A stretch of 64,000 nt of DNA from contig NZ_WUPT01000005.1 of NCBI RefSeq assembly GCF_009830125.1, positions 28,842-92,841 of the forward strand. The letters run 5' to 3'. Numbering within the stretch: position 1 is the first letter of the stretch; each line of letters begins with the position of its first letter. This DNA is from Kangsaoukella pontilimi. GTDB taxonomy: Bacteria > Pseudomonadota > Alphaproteobacteria > Rhodobacterales > Rhodobacteraceae. A program made the position numbers and the translations under genes. The notes below the pieces were generated by a model, which worked only from the letters and a program-made list of their open reading frames with translations, searched no databases and was not told the origin of the DNA. Below, one piece after another: positions 36,279-44,701 of this stretch.

Positions 36279-36296
36279 TGTAAGTTTAAACTTACA
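36279..36296. promoter_or_regulatory. PpsR/CrtJ operator, bchC promoter (2)
   Basis: TGTAAGTTTAAACTTACA is a perfect 18-base palindrome and the strongest PpsR site in the window. It is 26 bases from the first site and would cover the -10 region of the bchC promoter. Confidence 0.85.
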
Positions 36297-36355
36297 CAAT
36301 GACAGAATGCCGCATCACCCGCGAATCCGCGGAGATGACGGCGAGGGAGAGTAGA

Positions 36356-37297
36356 GTGGACGTGAATGCCGTCATTCTCTCGGGACCGCGAAAGCTGGGG
36401 CTCGGGACGCTGGGGTTGGTAGACCCCACTGAAGACGACATTGTCGTTTCGGTTTCCCACTCTGGAATTTCCACCGGCACGGAAAAGCTGTTCTACGAAG
36501 GGCGGATGCCGCCTTTCCCCGGAATGGGCTATCCTCTGGTGCCCGGTTACGAGGCCGCCGGCGAAGTGGTCGAGGCGGGCCGGAACACGAACCTTGTGCC
36601 CGGTGACCGGGTCTTCGTGCCCGGCGCGAATTGCTACGAGGGCGCCCGCGGTCTCTTCGGCGGTGCCGCGTCGATGCTGGTGACACCCGCCGCCCGCGCC
36701 ACGCGAATCGATTCGGGCCTCGGGGCCGAAGGCGCGCTTCTGGCGCTTGCGGCCACGGCGCGCCACGCGATGGCCGGTCTAGACAAGCGTTGCCCGGAAC
36801 TGATCGTGGGCCACGGCGTGCTGGGACGGCTTCTGGCACGGCTGACCATCGCCGCCGGAGCGCCCGCGCCGACCGTGTGGGACACCAACCCGTCCCGACG
36901 CGCCGGTGCTGTCGGATACGAGGTGCTCGATCCCGAAGACGATCCGCGCCGCGACTATGGTGTCGTCTATGACGCGTCCGGCGCCGAGGGCATTCTCGAC
37001 GCGCTGATCGGGCGGATCACCAAGGGCGGCGAGATCGTCATGGCCGGTTTCTACGCCGACGATATCCGCTTCGCCTTTCCGCCGGCCTTCATGAAAGAGG
37101 CACGGTTCCGCGTTGCCGCCGAATGGACGCCCGACGATCTGGTCGCCACGCGGCAACTGGTCGAGCAGGGCGCGCTGTCGCTTGCCGGCCTCATCACGCA
37201 CACCCGTCCGGCAACCGAGGCGGGCGATGCCTATCCGCAGGCCTTCGACGATCCGGCCTGCCTGAAAATGATCCTCGACTGGAGCACGATGCAATGA
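36356..37297 (+). CDS. bchC: 3-hydroxyethyl bacteriochlorophyllide a dehydrogenase BchC
   Basis: 313 residues from a GTG ([14 protein letters not shown]) with GGGAG 6 bases upstream. ATGs at 36299 and 36335 are in frame but give N-termini that the family lacks, and 36299 nearly touches a PpsR site. Medium-chain dehydrogenase fold: [27 protein letters not shown], and [12 protein letters not shown] for NAD binding. It oxidises the 3-hydroxyethyl group to acetyl. The stop overlaps bchX. Confidence 0.93.
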   Translation: MDVNAVILSGPRKLGLGTLGLVDPTEDDIVVSVSHSGISTGTEKLFYEGRMPPFPGMGYPLVPGYEAAGEVVEAGRNTNLVPGDRVFVPGANCYEGARGLFGGAASMLVTPAARATRIDSGLGAEGALLALAATARHAMAGLDKRCPELIVGHGVLGRLLARLTIAAGAPAPTVWDTNPSRRAGAVGYEVLDPEDDPRRDYGVVYDASGAEGILDALIGRITKGGEIVMAGFYADDIRFAFPPAFMKEARFRVAAEWTPDDLVATRQLVEQGALSLAGLITHTRPATEAGDAYPQAFDDPACLKMILDWSTMQ

Positions 37298-38295
37298 AAG
37301 ACGAGGTCCCCAATCTCAAGGACTACACCGACCGCCTTCGCGATGAGGCCTCCGAAGGCCCCGACGAGATCCCGGTGACCGAAGCGACGTCCAAGACCCA
37401 GATCATCGCGATCTACGGCAAGGGCGGCATCGGCAAGTCTTTCACCCTGGCCAATCTCAGCCACATGATGGCGGAAGAGGGCAAGCGCGTCCTGCTGATC
37501 GGCTGCGACCCGAAGTCGGACACCACCAGTCTTCTGTTCGGCGGCAAGGCCTGCCCGACCATCATCGAAACCTCGACCAAGAAGAAGCTGGCGGGCGAAG
37601 AGGTGAAGATCGGGGATGTCTGCTTCAAGCGGGGCGGCGTCTTCGCGATGGAGCTCGGCGGCCCCGAGGTCGGCCGCGGCTGCGGCGGGCGCGGGATCAT
37701 CCACGGCTTCGAGCTTCTGGAAAAGCTGGGCTTCCATGACTGGGATTTCGACTATGTGCTGCTCGACTTCCTGGGCGACGTGGTCTGCGGTGGCTTCGGC
37801 CTGCCGATCGCGCGGGACATGGCGCAGAAGGTGATCATCGTCGGCTCGAACGACCTTCAGTCGCTTTACGTGGCGAACAACGTCTGCTCGGCGGTGGAAT
37901 ACTTCCGCAAGCTGGGCGGCAATGTCGGCGTCGCGGGCATCGTCATCAACAAGGACGACGGCACCGGCGAGGCGGCGGCTTTCGCCAAGGCGGTGGATAT
38001 TCCGGTCCTGGCCTCGATCCCTGCGGACGAGGATCTGCGCCGCAAGTCGGCCAACTACCAGATCGTCGGGACCAAAGCCGGACCCTGGGGCGAGATGTTC
38101 TCGGGCCTGGCCCGCAACGTCGCCGACGCGCCACCCCTTCGCCCAGCACCGCTGACGCAGGACGGTCTGCTCGACCTCTTCTCGGCGTCCCAGACCGGAG
38201 CGGACTTCGTGCTCGAACCGGCCACCGACGAGGACATGCGGGGCAAGAACGCGGCACCAAGACCATCGCTCGAGGTGATCTATGACGACGCATGA
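37294..38295 (+). CDS. bchX: Chlorophyllide reductase iron protein BchX
   Basis: 333 residues, NifH/BchL-like. Walker A is [15 protein letters not shown] (with the deviant Lys). Cluster-ligand Cys are in [16 protein letters not shown] and [21 protein letters not shown] follows LIGC. It passes electrons with ATP hydrolysis to BchY-BchZ, which reduce chlorin ring B to bacteriochlorin. Length equals the R. capsulatus protein as I recall it. It overlaps bchC by 4 bases and the small ORF by 14. Confidence 0.95.
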   Translation: MKDEVPNLKDYTDRLRDEASEGPDEIPVTEATSKTQIIAIYGKGGIGKSFTLANLSHMMAEEGKRVLLIGCDPKSDTTSLLFGGKACPTIIETSTKKKLAGEEVKIGDVCFKRGGVFAMELGGPEVGRGCGGRGIIHGFELLEKLGFHDWDFDYVLLDFLGDVVCGGFGLPIARDMAQKVIIVGSNDLQSLYVANNVCSAVEYFRKLGGNVGVAGIVINKDDGTGEAAAFAKAVDIPVLASIPADEDLRRKSANYQIVGTKAGPWGEMFSGLARNVADAPPLRPAPLTQDGLLDLFSASQTGADFVLEPATDEDMRGKNAAPRPSLEVIYDDA

Positions 38296-38473
38296 TCCCA
38301 AAGCAGCGACCGTTTCGAACGCCTTCAAGGCGATGGATCAACGCCTGAAGCGTCTCGGCGAACAGACCGACGTGCTTCGGCACACAAGCGAACATCTCCG
38401 CGGCGCCAGCGCCGACCTGCGGGAGCGCAGCCGCAGGGTGCGTGAAAACATCAATAGGCTCAACGCTGACTGA
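38282..38473 (+). CDS. Small charged coiled-coil protein between bchX and bchY
   Basis: 63 residues, no Cys and no membrane segment, strongly helical and charged (QRLKRLGEQTDVLRHTSEHL, LRERSRRVRENINRL). A GAGGTGAT ribosome site lies just before the ATG, inside the bchX end, and codon third positions are GC-rich as in neighbouring genes, which supports translation. It overlaps bchX by 14 bases and abuts bchY. I know no PGC protein of this kind; it could be a coupling or assembly peptide for the reductase, or a chance frame. Confidence 0.5.
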   Translation: MTTHDPKAATVSNAFKAMDQRLKRLGEQTDVLRHTSEHLRGASADLRERSRRVRENINRLNAD

Positions 38474-38477
38474 CGAA

Positions 38478-40031
38478 GTGACATATGACGCCGCCCACGA
38501 GGCGGAGGTGTCGACCGGAACGTCGGTCCCTGCATCCGAAGCCGAGGCTTTGGGCGACGGAACGGGCTGTCACGCCGGTGCCGACAAGATGGAGGCCGCG
38601 GCCCGCGCCGCCGGTCAGTCCGAGCTGCTTGACCGCTATGCCGAGGACTATCCGACAGGCCCCCACGACAAGCCGCAATCCATGTGTCCGGCCTTCGGGT
38701 CGCTTCGCGTTGGACTTCGGATGCGCCGCGTGGCGACCGTGCTGTCCGGCTCGGCCTGCTGCGTCTACGGCCTGACCTTCGTCAGCCATTTCTACGGTGC
38801 GCGCCGCTCGGTCGGGTATGTGCCCTTCAATTCGGAAACTCTGGTCACGGGAAAGCTGTTCGAAGACATCCGGGAAGCGGTCCACGACCTGGCCGATCCC
38901 GACCGCTACGACGCGGTCGTCGTCACCAATCTCTGCGTGCCGACCGCGTCGGGCGTGCCGCTTCGTCTTCTGCCCGACGAGATCAACGGCGTCCGGATCG
39001 TGGGCATCGACGTGCCGGGCTTCGGCATTCCGACCCATGCGGAGGCAAAGGACGTTCTGGCCGGTGCGATGTTGAACTATGCCCGGCAAGAGGTCGAGGC
39101 CGGCCCGGTACAGTCGCCCGCGGGCGGGCGCGAGGATCGCCCGACCGTGAGCCTTCTGGGCGAGATGTTCCCAGCCGATCCGATGGTGATCGGCCAGATG
39201 CTGGCGCCCCTTGGCCTTGCCGCGGGTCCGGTTGTTCCGGCGCGCGAATGGCGCGAGCTTTACGCGGCGCTGGATTCGGGCGCGGTTGCGGCCATCCACC
39301 CGTTCTACACCGCGTCCATCCGCGAATTTCAGGCGGCGGGTCGCCCGGTCGTCGGTTCGGCGCCGGTGGGCGCGGATGGCGTCGCACAGTGGCTGTCCGC
39401 CATCGGCGAGGCGTTCGGCTTGGCCGCCGCCAAGGTGGCCGCGGCACAGAACGCCTTTGTCGGTGCCACGAAGGGCGCGCTTGCAGCGTGTCCGATCGAC
39501 GGCACCATCACGGTATCGGGCTACGAGGGCTCCGAGCTTCTCGTTGCGCGGCTTCTGATCGAGTCGGGCGCGACCGTCCCTTACGTCGGCACCGCCTGCC
39601 CGAAGACGCCGTGGTCGGAATGGGACCGCGACTGGTTGGAAGCGCATGGCTGCAAGGTGAAATATCGCGCGTCTCTCGAAGACGACCTGTCGGCGATGGA
39701 GGGCGTGAAGCCCGACCTTGCCATCGGCACCACGCCCGTCGTCCAGCGCGCCAAGGAGCTGGGCATCCCGAGCCTCTACTACACCAACCTGATTTCGGCG
39801 CGACCCCTGATGGGACCGGCCGGGGCAGGGGCGCTGGCCGAGGTCGTCTCGGCGGCGATGGCGAACAAGGAGCGGATGGGCCGGATGCGCGCGTTCTTCG
39901 AAGGCACGGGCGAGGGCGACACGGCAGGCGTCTGGGAAGGCGCGCCGAACCTCCGGCCCGATTTCCGGGCGCAGCATCAGAAGAAGATCGACAAGCAGGA
40001 GCGCGCCCGCAAGGCCGCTGAGATGATATAA
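38478..40031 (+). CDS. bchY: Chlorophyllide reductase subunit BchY
   Basis: About 517 residues. Nitrogenase alpha-like fold with SMCPAFGSLRVGLRMRR, SGSACCVYGLTFVSHFYGARR (cluster Cys) and TNLCVPTASGVPL. With BchZ it forms the catalytic heterotetramer that reduces the C7-C8 bond of chlorophyllide. The start is ambiguous: GTG 38478 (used), CTG 38466 or GTG 38442 would all be in frame and none has a strong ribosome site, suggesting coupling to the upstream reading frame. Confidence 0.94.
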   Translation: MTYDAAHEAEVSTGTSVPASEAEALGDGTGCHAGADKMEAAARAAGQSELLDRYAEDYPTGPHDKPQSMCPAFGSLRVGLRMRRVATVLSGSACCVYGLTFVSHFYGARRSVGYVPFNSETLVTGKLFEDIREAVHDLADPDRYDAVVVTNLCVPTASGVPLRLLPDEINGVRIVGIDVPGFGIPTHAEAKDVLAGAMLNYARQEVEAGPVQSPAGGREDRPTVSLLGEMFPADPMVIGQMLAPLGLAAGPVVPAREWRELYAALDSGAVAAIHPFYTASIREFQAAGRPVVGSAPVGADGVAQWLSAIGEAFGLAAAKVAAAQNAFVGATKGALAACPIDGTITVSGYEGSELLVARLLIESGATVPYVGTACPKTPWSEWDRDWLEAHGCKVKYRASLEDDLSAMEGVKPDLAIGTTPVVQRAKELGIPSLYYTNLISARPLMGPAGAGALAEVVSAAMANKERMGRMRAFFEGTGEGDTAGVWEGAPNLRPDFRAQHQKKIDKQERARKAAEMI

Positions 40032-40058
40032 TGGCGAATTACCCCGATAATTCGCCAT
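40031..40058. repeat. Perfect 11-bp inverted repeat after the bchY stop
   Basis: ATGGCGAATTA (40031-40041) and TAATTCGCCAT (40048-40058) are perfect inverted arms around a 6-base CCCCGA loop. The first arm overlaps the last base of the bchY stop codon. No T-run follows. A hairpin here could protect the crtEF-bchCXY part of the transcript or partly terminate it before bchZ-puf. Confidence 0.6.
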
Positions 40059-40071
40059 GGTGCGAGGCAGT

Positions 40072-40101
40072 GATCGGCGGAGCCGATTGCGGTCGCACGC
40101 C
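40072..40101 (+). repeat. Hairpin-pair element, copy 1 (before bchZ)
   Basis: ATCGGC-GGA-GCCGAT (40073-40087) is followed at once by TGCG-GT-CGCA (40088-40097) and then CGCCC. The same arrangement occurs at 60091 before bchL with a different loop and a compensatory stem change. This copy lies in the 178-base bchY-bchZ gap. Confidence 0.65.
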
Positions 40102-40135
40102 CTTGGCCAATTTCGCCGCCTTCGGCGTCGACCGG

Positions 40136-40177
40136 CTGGGGGCTCTGCCCCCAGACCCCCGGGATATTTTCGGGCCG
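40136..40177 (+). repeat. GC-rich palindromic element with GGGATATTTT tail, copy in bchY-bchZ gap
   Basis: CTGGGGGC-TCT-GCCCCCAG (40136-40154) is a perfect 8-bp hairpin, followed by ACCCCCGGGATATTTTCGGG. The same hairpin loop and tail recur inside bchB (56291) and, inverted, inside bchN (54919). From general knowledge, similar GGGGCTCTGCCCC...CCCGGGATATTT elements are common between genes in Rhodobacteraceae genomes. Confidence 0.65.
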
Positions 40178-40209
40178 ATAATGGACAGAGTGTGCGGGGA
40201 GGCCCGGGC

Positions 40210-41685
40210 ATGCTGATCCAGGACCATGACCGGGCAGGGGGCTATTGGGGCGCGGTTTATGCCTTTACCGCGGTCAAGGGGCTTCAGGTTGTGATCGACG
40301 GTCCGGTCGGCTGCGAGAACCTGCCGGTAACGTCGGTTCTGCATTACACGGATGCGCTGCCGCCGCACGAATTGCCCATCGTGGTGACCGGGCTTGGCGA
40401 GGAAGAGCTCGGGCGCGACGGCACCGAGGGCGCAATGAAGCGCGCGTGGGATACGCTCGACCCTGCACTCCCTGCCGTGGTCGTGACGGGGTCCATCGCC
40501 GAGATGATCGGCGGCGGCGTGACCCCTCAGGGTACGAATATCCAGCGTTTCCTGCCGCGCACCATCGACGAGGATCAGTGGGAAGCGGCCGACCGCGCCA
40601 TGACCTGGATCTTCACCGAGTTCGGGATGACCAAGGGGCGGATGCCGCCTGAGAAGAAGCGCGAAGAGGGTGCAGCGCCCCGCGTCAACATCCTCGGACC
40701 CATGTACGGCACGTTCAACATGCCATCGGATCTGGCCGAGATCCGGCGTCTGGTCGAAGGGATCGGGGCCGAGGTCAACATGGTGATGCCGCTTGGCGCC
40801 CATCTGGCCGAGATGCGGAACCTCGTGAACGCGGATGTGAACGTCTGCATGTATCGCGAGTTCGGGCGCGGCCTCTGCGAGGTCCTGGACAAGCCCTATC
40901 TGCAGGCGCCCGTCGGCGTGGAATCGACGACCAAGTTCCTCAGAAAGCTCGGCGAGCTTCTGGGCCTCGACCCCGAGCCGTTCATCGAGCGCGAGAAGCA
41001 TTCGACCATCAAGCCGGTCTGGGATCTATGGCGCTCGGTCACCCAGGATTTCTTCGCCACCGCCAGTTTCGGGATCGTCGCGAACGAGACCTATGCGCGG
41101 GGCATCCGTCTGTTCCTCGAAGACGATCTGGGCTTTCCCTGCGCCTTCGCCGTCGCGCGGACCGCCGGAAAGAAGACCAACAACGACGAAGTGCGCGCGC
41201 TGATCCACCAGAAGCGGCCCCTGGTCGTGATGGGGTCGATCAACGAGAAGATGTACCTGGCCGAGATGAAATCCGGACACGGACCCAGCCCGTCCTTCAT
41301 ACCGGCAAGTTTCCCCGGCGCCGCGATCCGCCGCGCCACGGGCACGCCGTTCATGGGCTATGCCGGTGCCACCTATCTCCTGCAGGAGATCTGCAACGGG
41401 CTGTTCGACGCGCTGTTCCACATCCTGCCGCTTGGCTCGGACATGGATGCGGCCGACGCCACGCCGACGACGCTTCGCCGGGATTTCCCGTGGGACGCCG
41501 ACGCGCAGGCCGCTCTCGACCGGATCGTGGCCGAGCACCCGGTTCTCACCCGAATTTCCGCCGCCAAGACGCTGCGCGACGCCGCCGAACGCTCTGCCCT
41601 CGAACGGGGCCAGGAGCGTGTGGTGCGCGAGACCGTCGAAGCGCTCCGCGGCATGACAGTTAACCAAGAGGGAGGGCGCCCATGA
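40210..41685 (+). CDS. bchZ: Chlorophyllide reductase subunit BchZ
   Basis: 491 residues from [19 protein letters not shown], with GGGGAGG 7 bases upstream; the frame stays open upstream through repeat sequence but that is not protein-like. Nitrogenase beta-like motifs: [22 protein letters not shown] (cluster Cys), [13 protein letters not shown], and the C-terminal [13 protein letters not shown]. It overlaps pufQ by 4 bases, linking pigment and apoprotein synthesis on one message. Confidence 0.95.
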   Translation: MLIQDHDRAGGYWGAVYAFTAVKGLQVVIDGPVGCENLPVTSVLHYTDALPPHELPIVVTGLGEEELGRDGTEGAMKRAWDTLDPALPAVVVTGSIAEMIGGGVTPQGTNIQRFLPRTIDEDQWEAADRAMTWIFTEFGMTKGRMPPEKKREEGAAPRVNILGPMYGTFNMPSDLAEIRRLVEGIGAEVNMVMPLGAHLAEMRNLVNADVNVCMYREFGRGLCEVLDKPYLQAPVGVESTTKFLRKLGELLGLDPEPFIEREKHSTIKPVWDLWRSVTQDFFATASFGIVANETYARGIRLFLEDDLGFPCAFAVARTAGKKTNNDEVRALIHQKRPLVVMGSINEKMYLAEMKSGHGPSPSFIPASFPGAAIRRATGTPFMGYAGATYLLQEICNGLFDALFHILPLGSDMDAADATPTTLRRDFPWDADAQAALDRIVAEHPVLTRISAAKTLRDAAERSALERGQERVVRETVEALRGMTVNQEGGRP

Positions 41686-41912
41686 GCGACCAGACCATCG
41701 ACCTCGCCCCCGTGGCCGAGACGAAGGCGATCAAGAAGCCGACGACCGAGTTCGCCGTCTACTTCGCGATCATCTTCATCGCGACGCTGCCGCTGGCAAT
41801 CTTCACCTGGGCTCTCAGCGTGTTGCGCTCGGGCGATCTGAAACAAAAGGGCCCCGTGGCCCGCGCCTGGACCCAGGCCCGGATCATCACGCCCATGATC
41901 TTCGCCGCGTGA
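41682..41912 (+). CDS. pufQ: PufQ
   Basis: 76 residues with one central membrane helix ([22 protein letters not shown]) and a basic C-terminus ([16 protein letters not shown]), the size and layout of PufQ. PufQ is thought to influence bacteriochlorophyll synthesis or carry pigment for LH1/RC assembly. First gene of the puf set and coupled to bchZ. Confidence 0.93.
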   Translation: MSDQTIDLAPVAETKAIKKPTTEFAVYFAIIFIATLPLAIFTWALSVLRSGDLKQKGPVARAWTQARIITPMIFAA

Positions 41913-42067
41913 CGCGGCAGCGCACCTCTGGTGCGACGATCTTCGCCGCCTGAACAGCGGCTTCGAGATTTGCCGGCACGTCAGCCGGTAAATGCCCTGA
42001 AGGTTTCGACCGGACGGGAAACCCGGCCGCGGGGGACGCGGCGTCAGTCTGAGATCCGGAGGATTAC
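41913..42067 (+). other. pufQ-pufB intercistronic region
   Basis: 155 bases without a gene. It holds two small hairpins, CGCACC-TCT-GGTGCG (about 41919-41934) and CCGGC-ACGTCA-GCCGG, and ends with ATCCGGAGGATTAC, the ribosome site of pufB. In Rhodobacter this gap contains processing sites that separate pufQ from the stable pufBA message; whether that holds here is inference. Confidence 0.45.
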
Positions 42068-42223
42068 ATGGCTGATAGAACCGACCTGTCTTTTACAGGT
42101 CTCACCGACGATCAGGCGCAGGAGCTACATTCTGTGTACATGAGCGGCCTGTGGGTATTTGTCGGCATTGCGCTGGTGGCCCACATCCTCACGTACATCT
42201 GGCTCCCCTGGTTCAACTGGTAA
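42068..42223 (+). CDS. pufB: Light-harvesting 1 beta subunit PufB
   Basis: 51 residues, [20 protein letters not shown] at the start and one membrane helix ([18 protein letters not shown]). His39 in [10 protein letters not shown] is the bacteriochlorophyll ligand and His21 is the second conserved His of beta chains. The end PWFNW is typical. GGAGG lies 6 bases upstream. Too short to be prominent in a frame scan but unmistakable by sequence. Confidence 0.96.
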   Translation: MADRTDLSFTGLTDDQAQELHSVYMSGLWVFVGIALVAHILTYIWLPWFNW

Positions 42224-42232
42224 GGAAGCAAG

Positions 42233-42400
42233 ATGTCGAAGTTCTACAAGATCTGGCTCATCTTCGATCCCCGTCGCGTCTTCGTGGCCCAGGGTGTCTT
42301 CCTGTTCCTGTTGGCGGCGATGATCCATCTCGTGCTGCTTTCCAACCCGCAGACCAACTGGTTCCAGCGGGCGTTTGCAGCCGAATCGATGGACGGCTGA
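42233..42400 (+). CDS. pufA: Light-harvesting 1 alpha subunit PufA
   Basis: 55 residues, [20 protein letters not shown], one membrane helix and His32 in [10 protein letters not shown] as the bacteriochlorophyll ligand. The FDPRRVF segment and Trp8 are LH1-alpha hallmarks. It starts 10 bases after pufB with GGAAG upstream. It forms the LH1 ring around the reaction centre with PufB. Confidence 0.96.
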   Translation: MSKFYKIWLIFDPRRVFVAQGVFLFLLAAMIHLVLLSNPQTNWFQRAFAAESMDG

Positions 42401-42416
42401 TCGCACATAAACCAGT

Positions 42417-42443
42417 CGCGGGCGGCCCCTCCGGTCGCCCGCG
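42417..42443 (+). promoter_or_regulatory. pufA-pufL intercistronic mRNA-stabilising hairpin
   Basis: CGCGGGCG (42417-42424) pairs perfectly with CGCCCGCG (42436-42443) across an 11-base loop, 17 bases after the pufA stop. In Rhodobacter capsulatus a hairpin at this place shields the pufBA segment from 3' decay, giving excess LH1 over reaction centre. Same position and form here; the function is inferred. Confidence 0.75.
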
Positions 42444-42470
42444 GCAAGCCTGAAAAAACGGAGTAGCGAC

Positions 42471-43319
42471 ATGGCTTTGCTCAGTTTCGAACGGAAGTAT
42501 CGCGTGCCGGGGGGCACGCTTATCGGCGGCGAGATGTTCGATTTCTGGGTCGGACCTTTCTTCGTCGGCTTCTTCGGGGTCACGACGGTCTTTTTCGCAG
42601 GCCTCGGGACCATTCTGATATTCTACAGCGCGGCGCTTCAGGGCACCTGGAACCCGTGGCTCATCTCGGTGAACCCCCCGCCGATCAGTTACGGCCTGGG
42701 AGCGGCGCCCCTGGCCGAGGGCGGCTTGTGGCAGATCATTACGATCTGTGCGCATGGCGCATTCATCAGTTGGGCGTTACGAGAAGTTGAAATCTGCCGA
42801 AAGCTCGGCATCGGGTTTCACATCCCCATCGCCTTCGGCTTCGCCATCTTCGCCTACACCACGCTTGTCGTGATCCGTCCCGTCCTGATGGGCGCCTGGG
42901 GGCATGCGTTCCCCTATGGCATCTGGTCCCACCTCGACTGGGTCAGCTACACGGGCTACCTGTACGGCAACTTCCACTACAACCCCGCCCATATGATCGC
43001 GGTGTCGCTGTTCTTCACGACGACGCTGGCCCTTGCTCTGCACGGCGCTCTGATCCTGTCGGCGGCCAATCCGGCCAAGGGCAACAAGTCCCGCACGCCC
43101 GAGTACGAAGACACGTTCTTCCGTGACTTCATCGGCTACTCGATCGGGCCCCTCGGGATCCACCGCCTCGGTCTTCTGCTGGCGCTGAACGCCGGTTTCT
43201 GGAGCGCGATCTGTATCGTGATCTCGGGCACCGTCTGGTTCGACCAGTGGATCGTCTGGTGGGATTGGTACATCGAACTGCCCTGGTGGGCCGATCTCGA
43301 AGGAGGCGTCAATGGCTGA
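42471..43319 (+). CDS. pufL: Reaction centre L subunit PufL
   Basis: 282 residues with five membrane helices, starting [20 protein letters not shown]. The helix-D/E region carries the bacteriochlorophyll and iron His ligands ([46 protein letters not shown]). It binds the special pair, one accessory bacteriochlorophyll, a bacteriopheophytin and QA/QB with PufM. It overlaps pufM by 8 bases. Confidence 0.98.
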   Translation: MALLSFERKYRVPGGTLIGGEMFDFWVGPFFVGFFGVTTVFFAGLGTILIFYSAALQGTWNPWLISVNPPPISYGLGAAPLAEGGLWQIITICAHGAFISWALREVEICRKLGIGFHIPIAFGFAIFAYTTLVVIRPVLMGAWGHAFPYGIWSHLDWVSYTGYLYGNFHYNPAHMIAVSLFFTTTLALALHGALILSAANPAKGNKSRTPEYEDTFFRDFIGYSIGPLGIHRLGLLLALNAGFWSAICIVISGTVWFDQWIVWWDWYIELPWWADLEGGVNG

Positions 43320-44295
43320 GTACATGAACATCTTCAGTCAGGTGCAGGTTCAAGGCCCGCCTGAAATGGGCATGGCCGGCGATGCCGACCTTGGCGACCG
43401 GACCGAAGGTACCAGCTTCAGCCCGCTCTTCGGCTGGCTCGGCAACGCGCAGCTCGGACCCGTCTATCTGGGTCCGTGGGGCGTGCTGTCGCTCTTTGCC
43501 GGTGGCATGTGGTTCTTCATGGTGGGCATCAGCTTCTGGGTGCAGGCCGGGTTCAGCCCGGGCGTGTTCTTCAGGGATCTGTTCTACCTGTCGCTCGATC
43601 CGCCGGGCCCCGAATACGGGCTCAGCCTTGCGGTGCCGCTCTGGGAAGGGGGACTCTGGATCATCTCCTCTTTCTTCCTTCTGATTGCGGTCATCAGCTG
43701 GTGGATCCGGTCCTACGTGCTGGCCGATCAGCTTGGCATGGGCAAACACGTGGCCTGGGCATTTGCCAGCGCTATCTGGCTGTTCCTCGTGCTTGGCCTG
43801 ATCCGACCGGTTCTGATGGGGTCCTGGTCCGAGGCGGTGCCTTACGGGGTGTTCACCCACCTCGACTGGACGAACCTCTTCTCGCTGACCTACGGCAACC
43901 TGTTCTACAACCCGTTCCACGCGCTCTCGATCGCGTTCCTCTACGGCTCCACGCTTCTCTTCGCGATGCACGGGGCCACCATCCTGGCGGTGTCCCGTCT
44001 GGGCGGGGACCGCGAACTGGAGCAGATCTACGACCGCGGAACGGCGTCCGAACGGGCGGGTCTCTTCTGGCGCTGGACCATGGGTTTCAACGCCACGATG
44101 GAAGGTATCCACCGTTGGGCCTGGTGGTTTGCGGTTCTGACGACGCTCACGGGCGGCATCGGGATCCTGCTTACGGGTACGGTTGTCGACAACTGGTTCG
44201 TCTGGGCTCAGGAGCATGGCTACGGCGCCGCCGAGAACTATGTCCCGGCGCTGACGCCTGAAGACTTCGTTCCCTACCTGCCACCTTCGGAGTGA
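43312..44295 (+). CDS. pufM: Reaction centre M subunit PufM
   Basis: 327 residues, starting [20 protein letters not shown]. Five membrane helices and conserved His in [29 protein letters not shown] and [12 protein letters not shown]. It completes the reaction centre core with PufL. No cytochrome pufC follows; a pufX-like gene starts 6 bases later. Confidence 0.98.
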   Translation: MAEYMNIFSQVQVQGPPEMGMAGDADLGDRTEGTSFSPLFGWLGNAQLGPVYLGPWGVLSLFAGGMWFFMVGISFWVQAGFSPGVFFRDLFYLSLDPPGPEYGLSLAVPLWEGGLWIISSFFLLIAVISWWIRSYVLADQLGMGKHVAWAFASAIWLFLVLGLIRPVLMGSWSEAVPYGVFTHLDWTNLFSLTYGNLFYNPFHALSIAFLYGSTLLFAMHGATILAVSRLGGDRELEQIYDRGTASERAGLFWRWTMGFNATMEGIHRWAWWFAVLTTLTGGIGILLTGTVVDNWFVWAQEHGYGAAENYVPALTPEDFVPYLPPSE

Positions 44296-44301
44296 TCTGA
44301 C

Positions 44302-44523
44302 ATGTCTGACAGAAACGAACCCTGGTATCTGGAAAACGATCAGAAACCGTCGCTGAAGATGTGGGTCTTCACCCAGATGGCGGCGGGAGCGGGTTGGGGC
44401 GCCTTGGTCTTCTTCGGAGTGGTGCTGTTCATCTTCGCTCTGATCGCGATCTCCAGCATCTTGCCGGAGGACCCGTTCGCGGCCCTTGAAAGCGGCGCGG
44501 CTCTCGCCAGCGCCCTGGTCTGA
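44302..44523 (+). CDS. pufX: PufX-like LH1-RC core protein
   Basis: 73 residues: a polar N-terminus, one membrane helix with a glycine-rich face ([20 protein letters not shown], Gly pattern suited to helix packing), then a C-terminus with ALESGAAL. Size, position directly after pufM and the [14 protein letters not shown] segment match PufX, which opens the LH1 ring for quinone exchange. PufX is restricted to Rhodobacter-type lineages and diverges fast, so the call rests on context plus layout. Confidence 0.85.
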   Translation: MSDRNEPWYLENDQKPSLKMWVFTQMAAGAGWGALVFFGVVLFIFALIAISSILPEDPFAALESGAALASALV

Positions 44524-44526
44524 GCG

Positions 44527-44557
44527 GGGGCGGTGTGGCTTTGCAGCACACCGCCCC
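44527..44557 (+). terminator. Strong 11-bp hairpin just after pufX
   Basis: GGGGCGGTGTG (44527-44537) pairs perfectly with CACACCGCCCC (44547-44557) across a 9-base loop, starting 4 bases after the pufX stop. No T-run, so it is probably a 3'-end stability element of the puf message. A second hairpin, TCGGGCG/CGCCCGA, follows at 44569-44590. Confidence 0.6.
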
Positions 44558-44640
44558 TCTCCACGGAGTCGGGCGTCTAGCCGCGCCCGATCCTCGGGGC
44601 CTCCACACCCCGGTTCCCTTCCTGTTGGCTACAGGGAACT

Positions 44641-44678
44641 GGCGTCGCTTGGGCTCAACCCTCGCGACGCCTTTTTTT
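44641..44678 (+). terminator. Rho-independent terminator of the puf operon
   Basis: GGCGTCGC (44641-44648) and GCGACGCC (44664-44671) form a perfect 8-bp stem, followed by a run of seven T (44672-44678). This is the classical intrinsic terminator form. It separates puf from dxs; the dxs ribosome site CGGAGG follows it closely, so dxs expression depends on read-through or a promoter in this gap. Confidence 0.85.
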
Positions 44679-44701
44679 ATCATACTTCCGGAGGTCACGC
44701 C

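Noticed and set aside
40031..40216. 61-codon frame between bchY and bchZ
   Set aside because: Its whole length is made of the inverted repeats described; the product has no protein-like character and overlaps the bchZ start.
44534..44550. Possible PpsR site after pufX
   Set aside because: The spacer is 11, not 12, and the bases are part of the perfect 11-bp hairpin.
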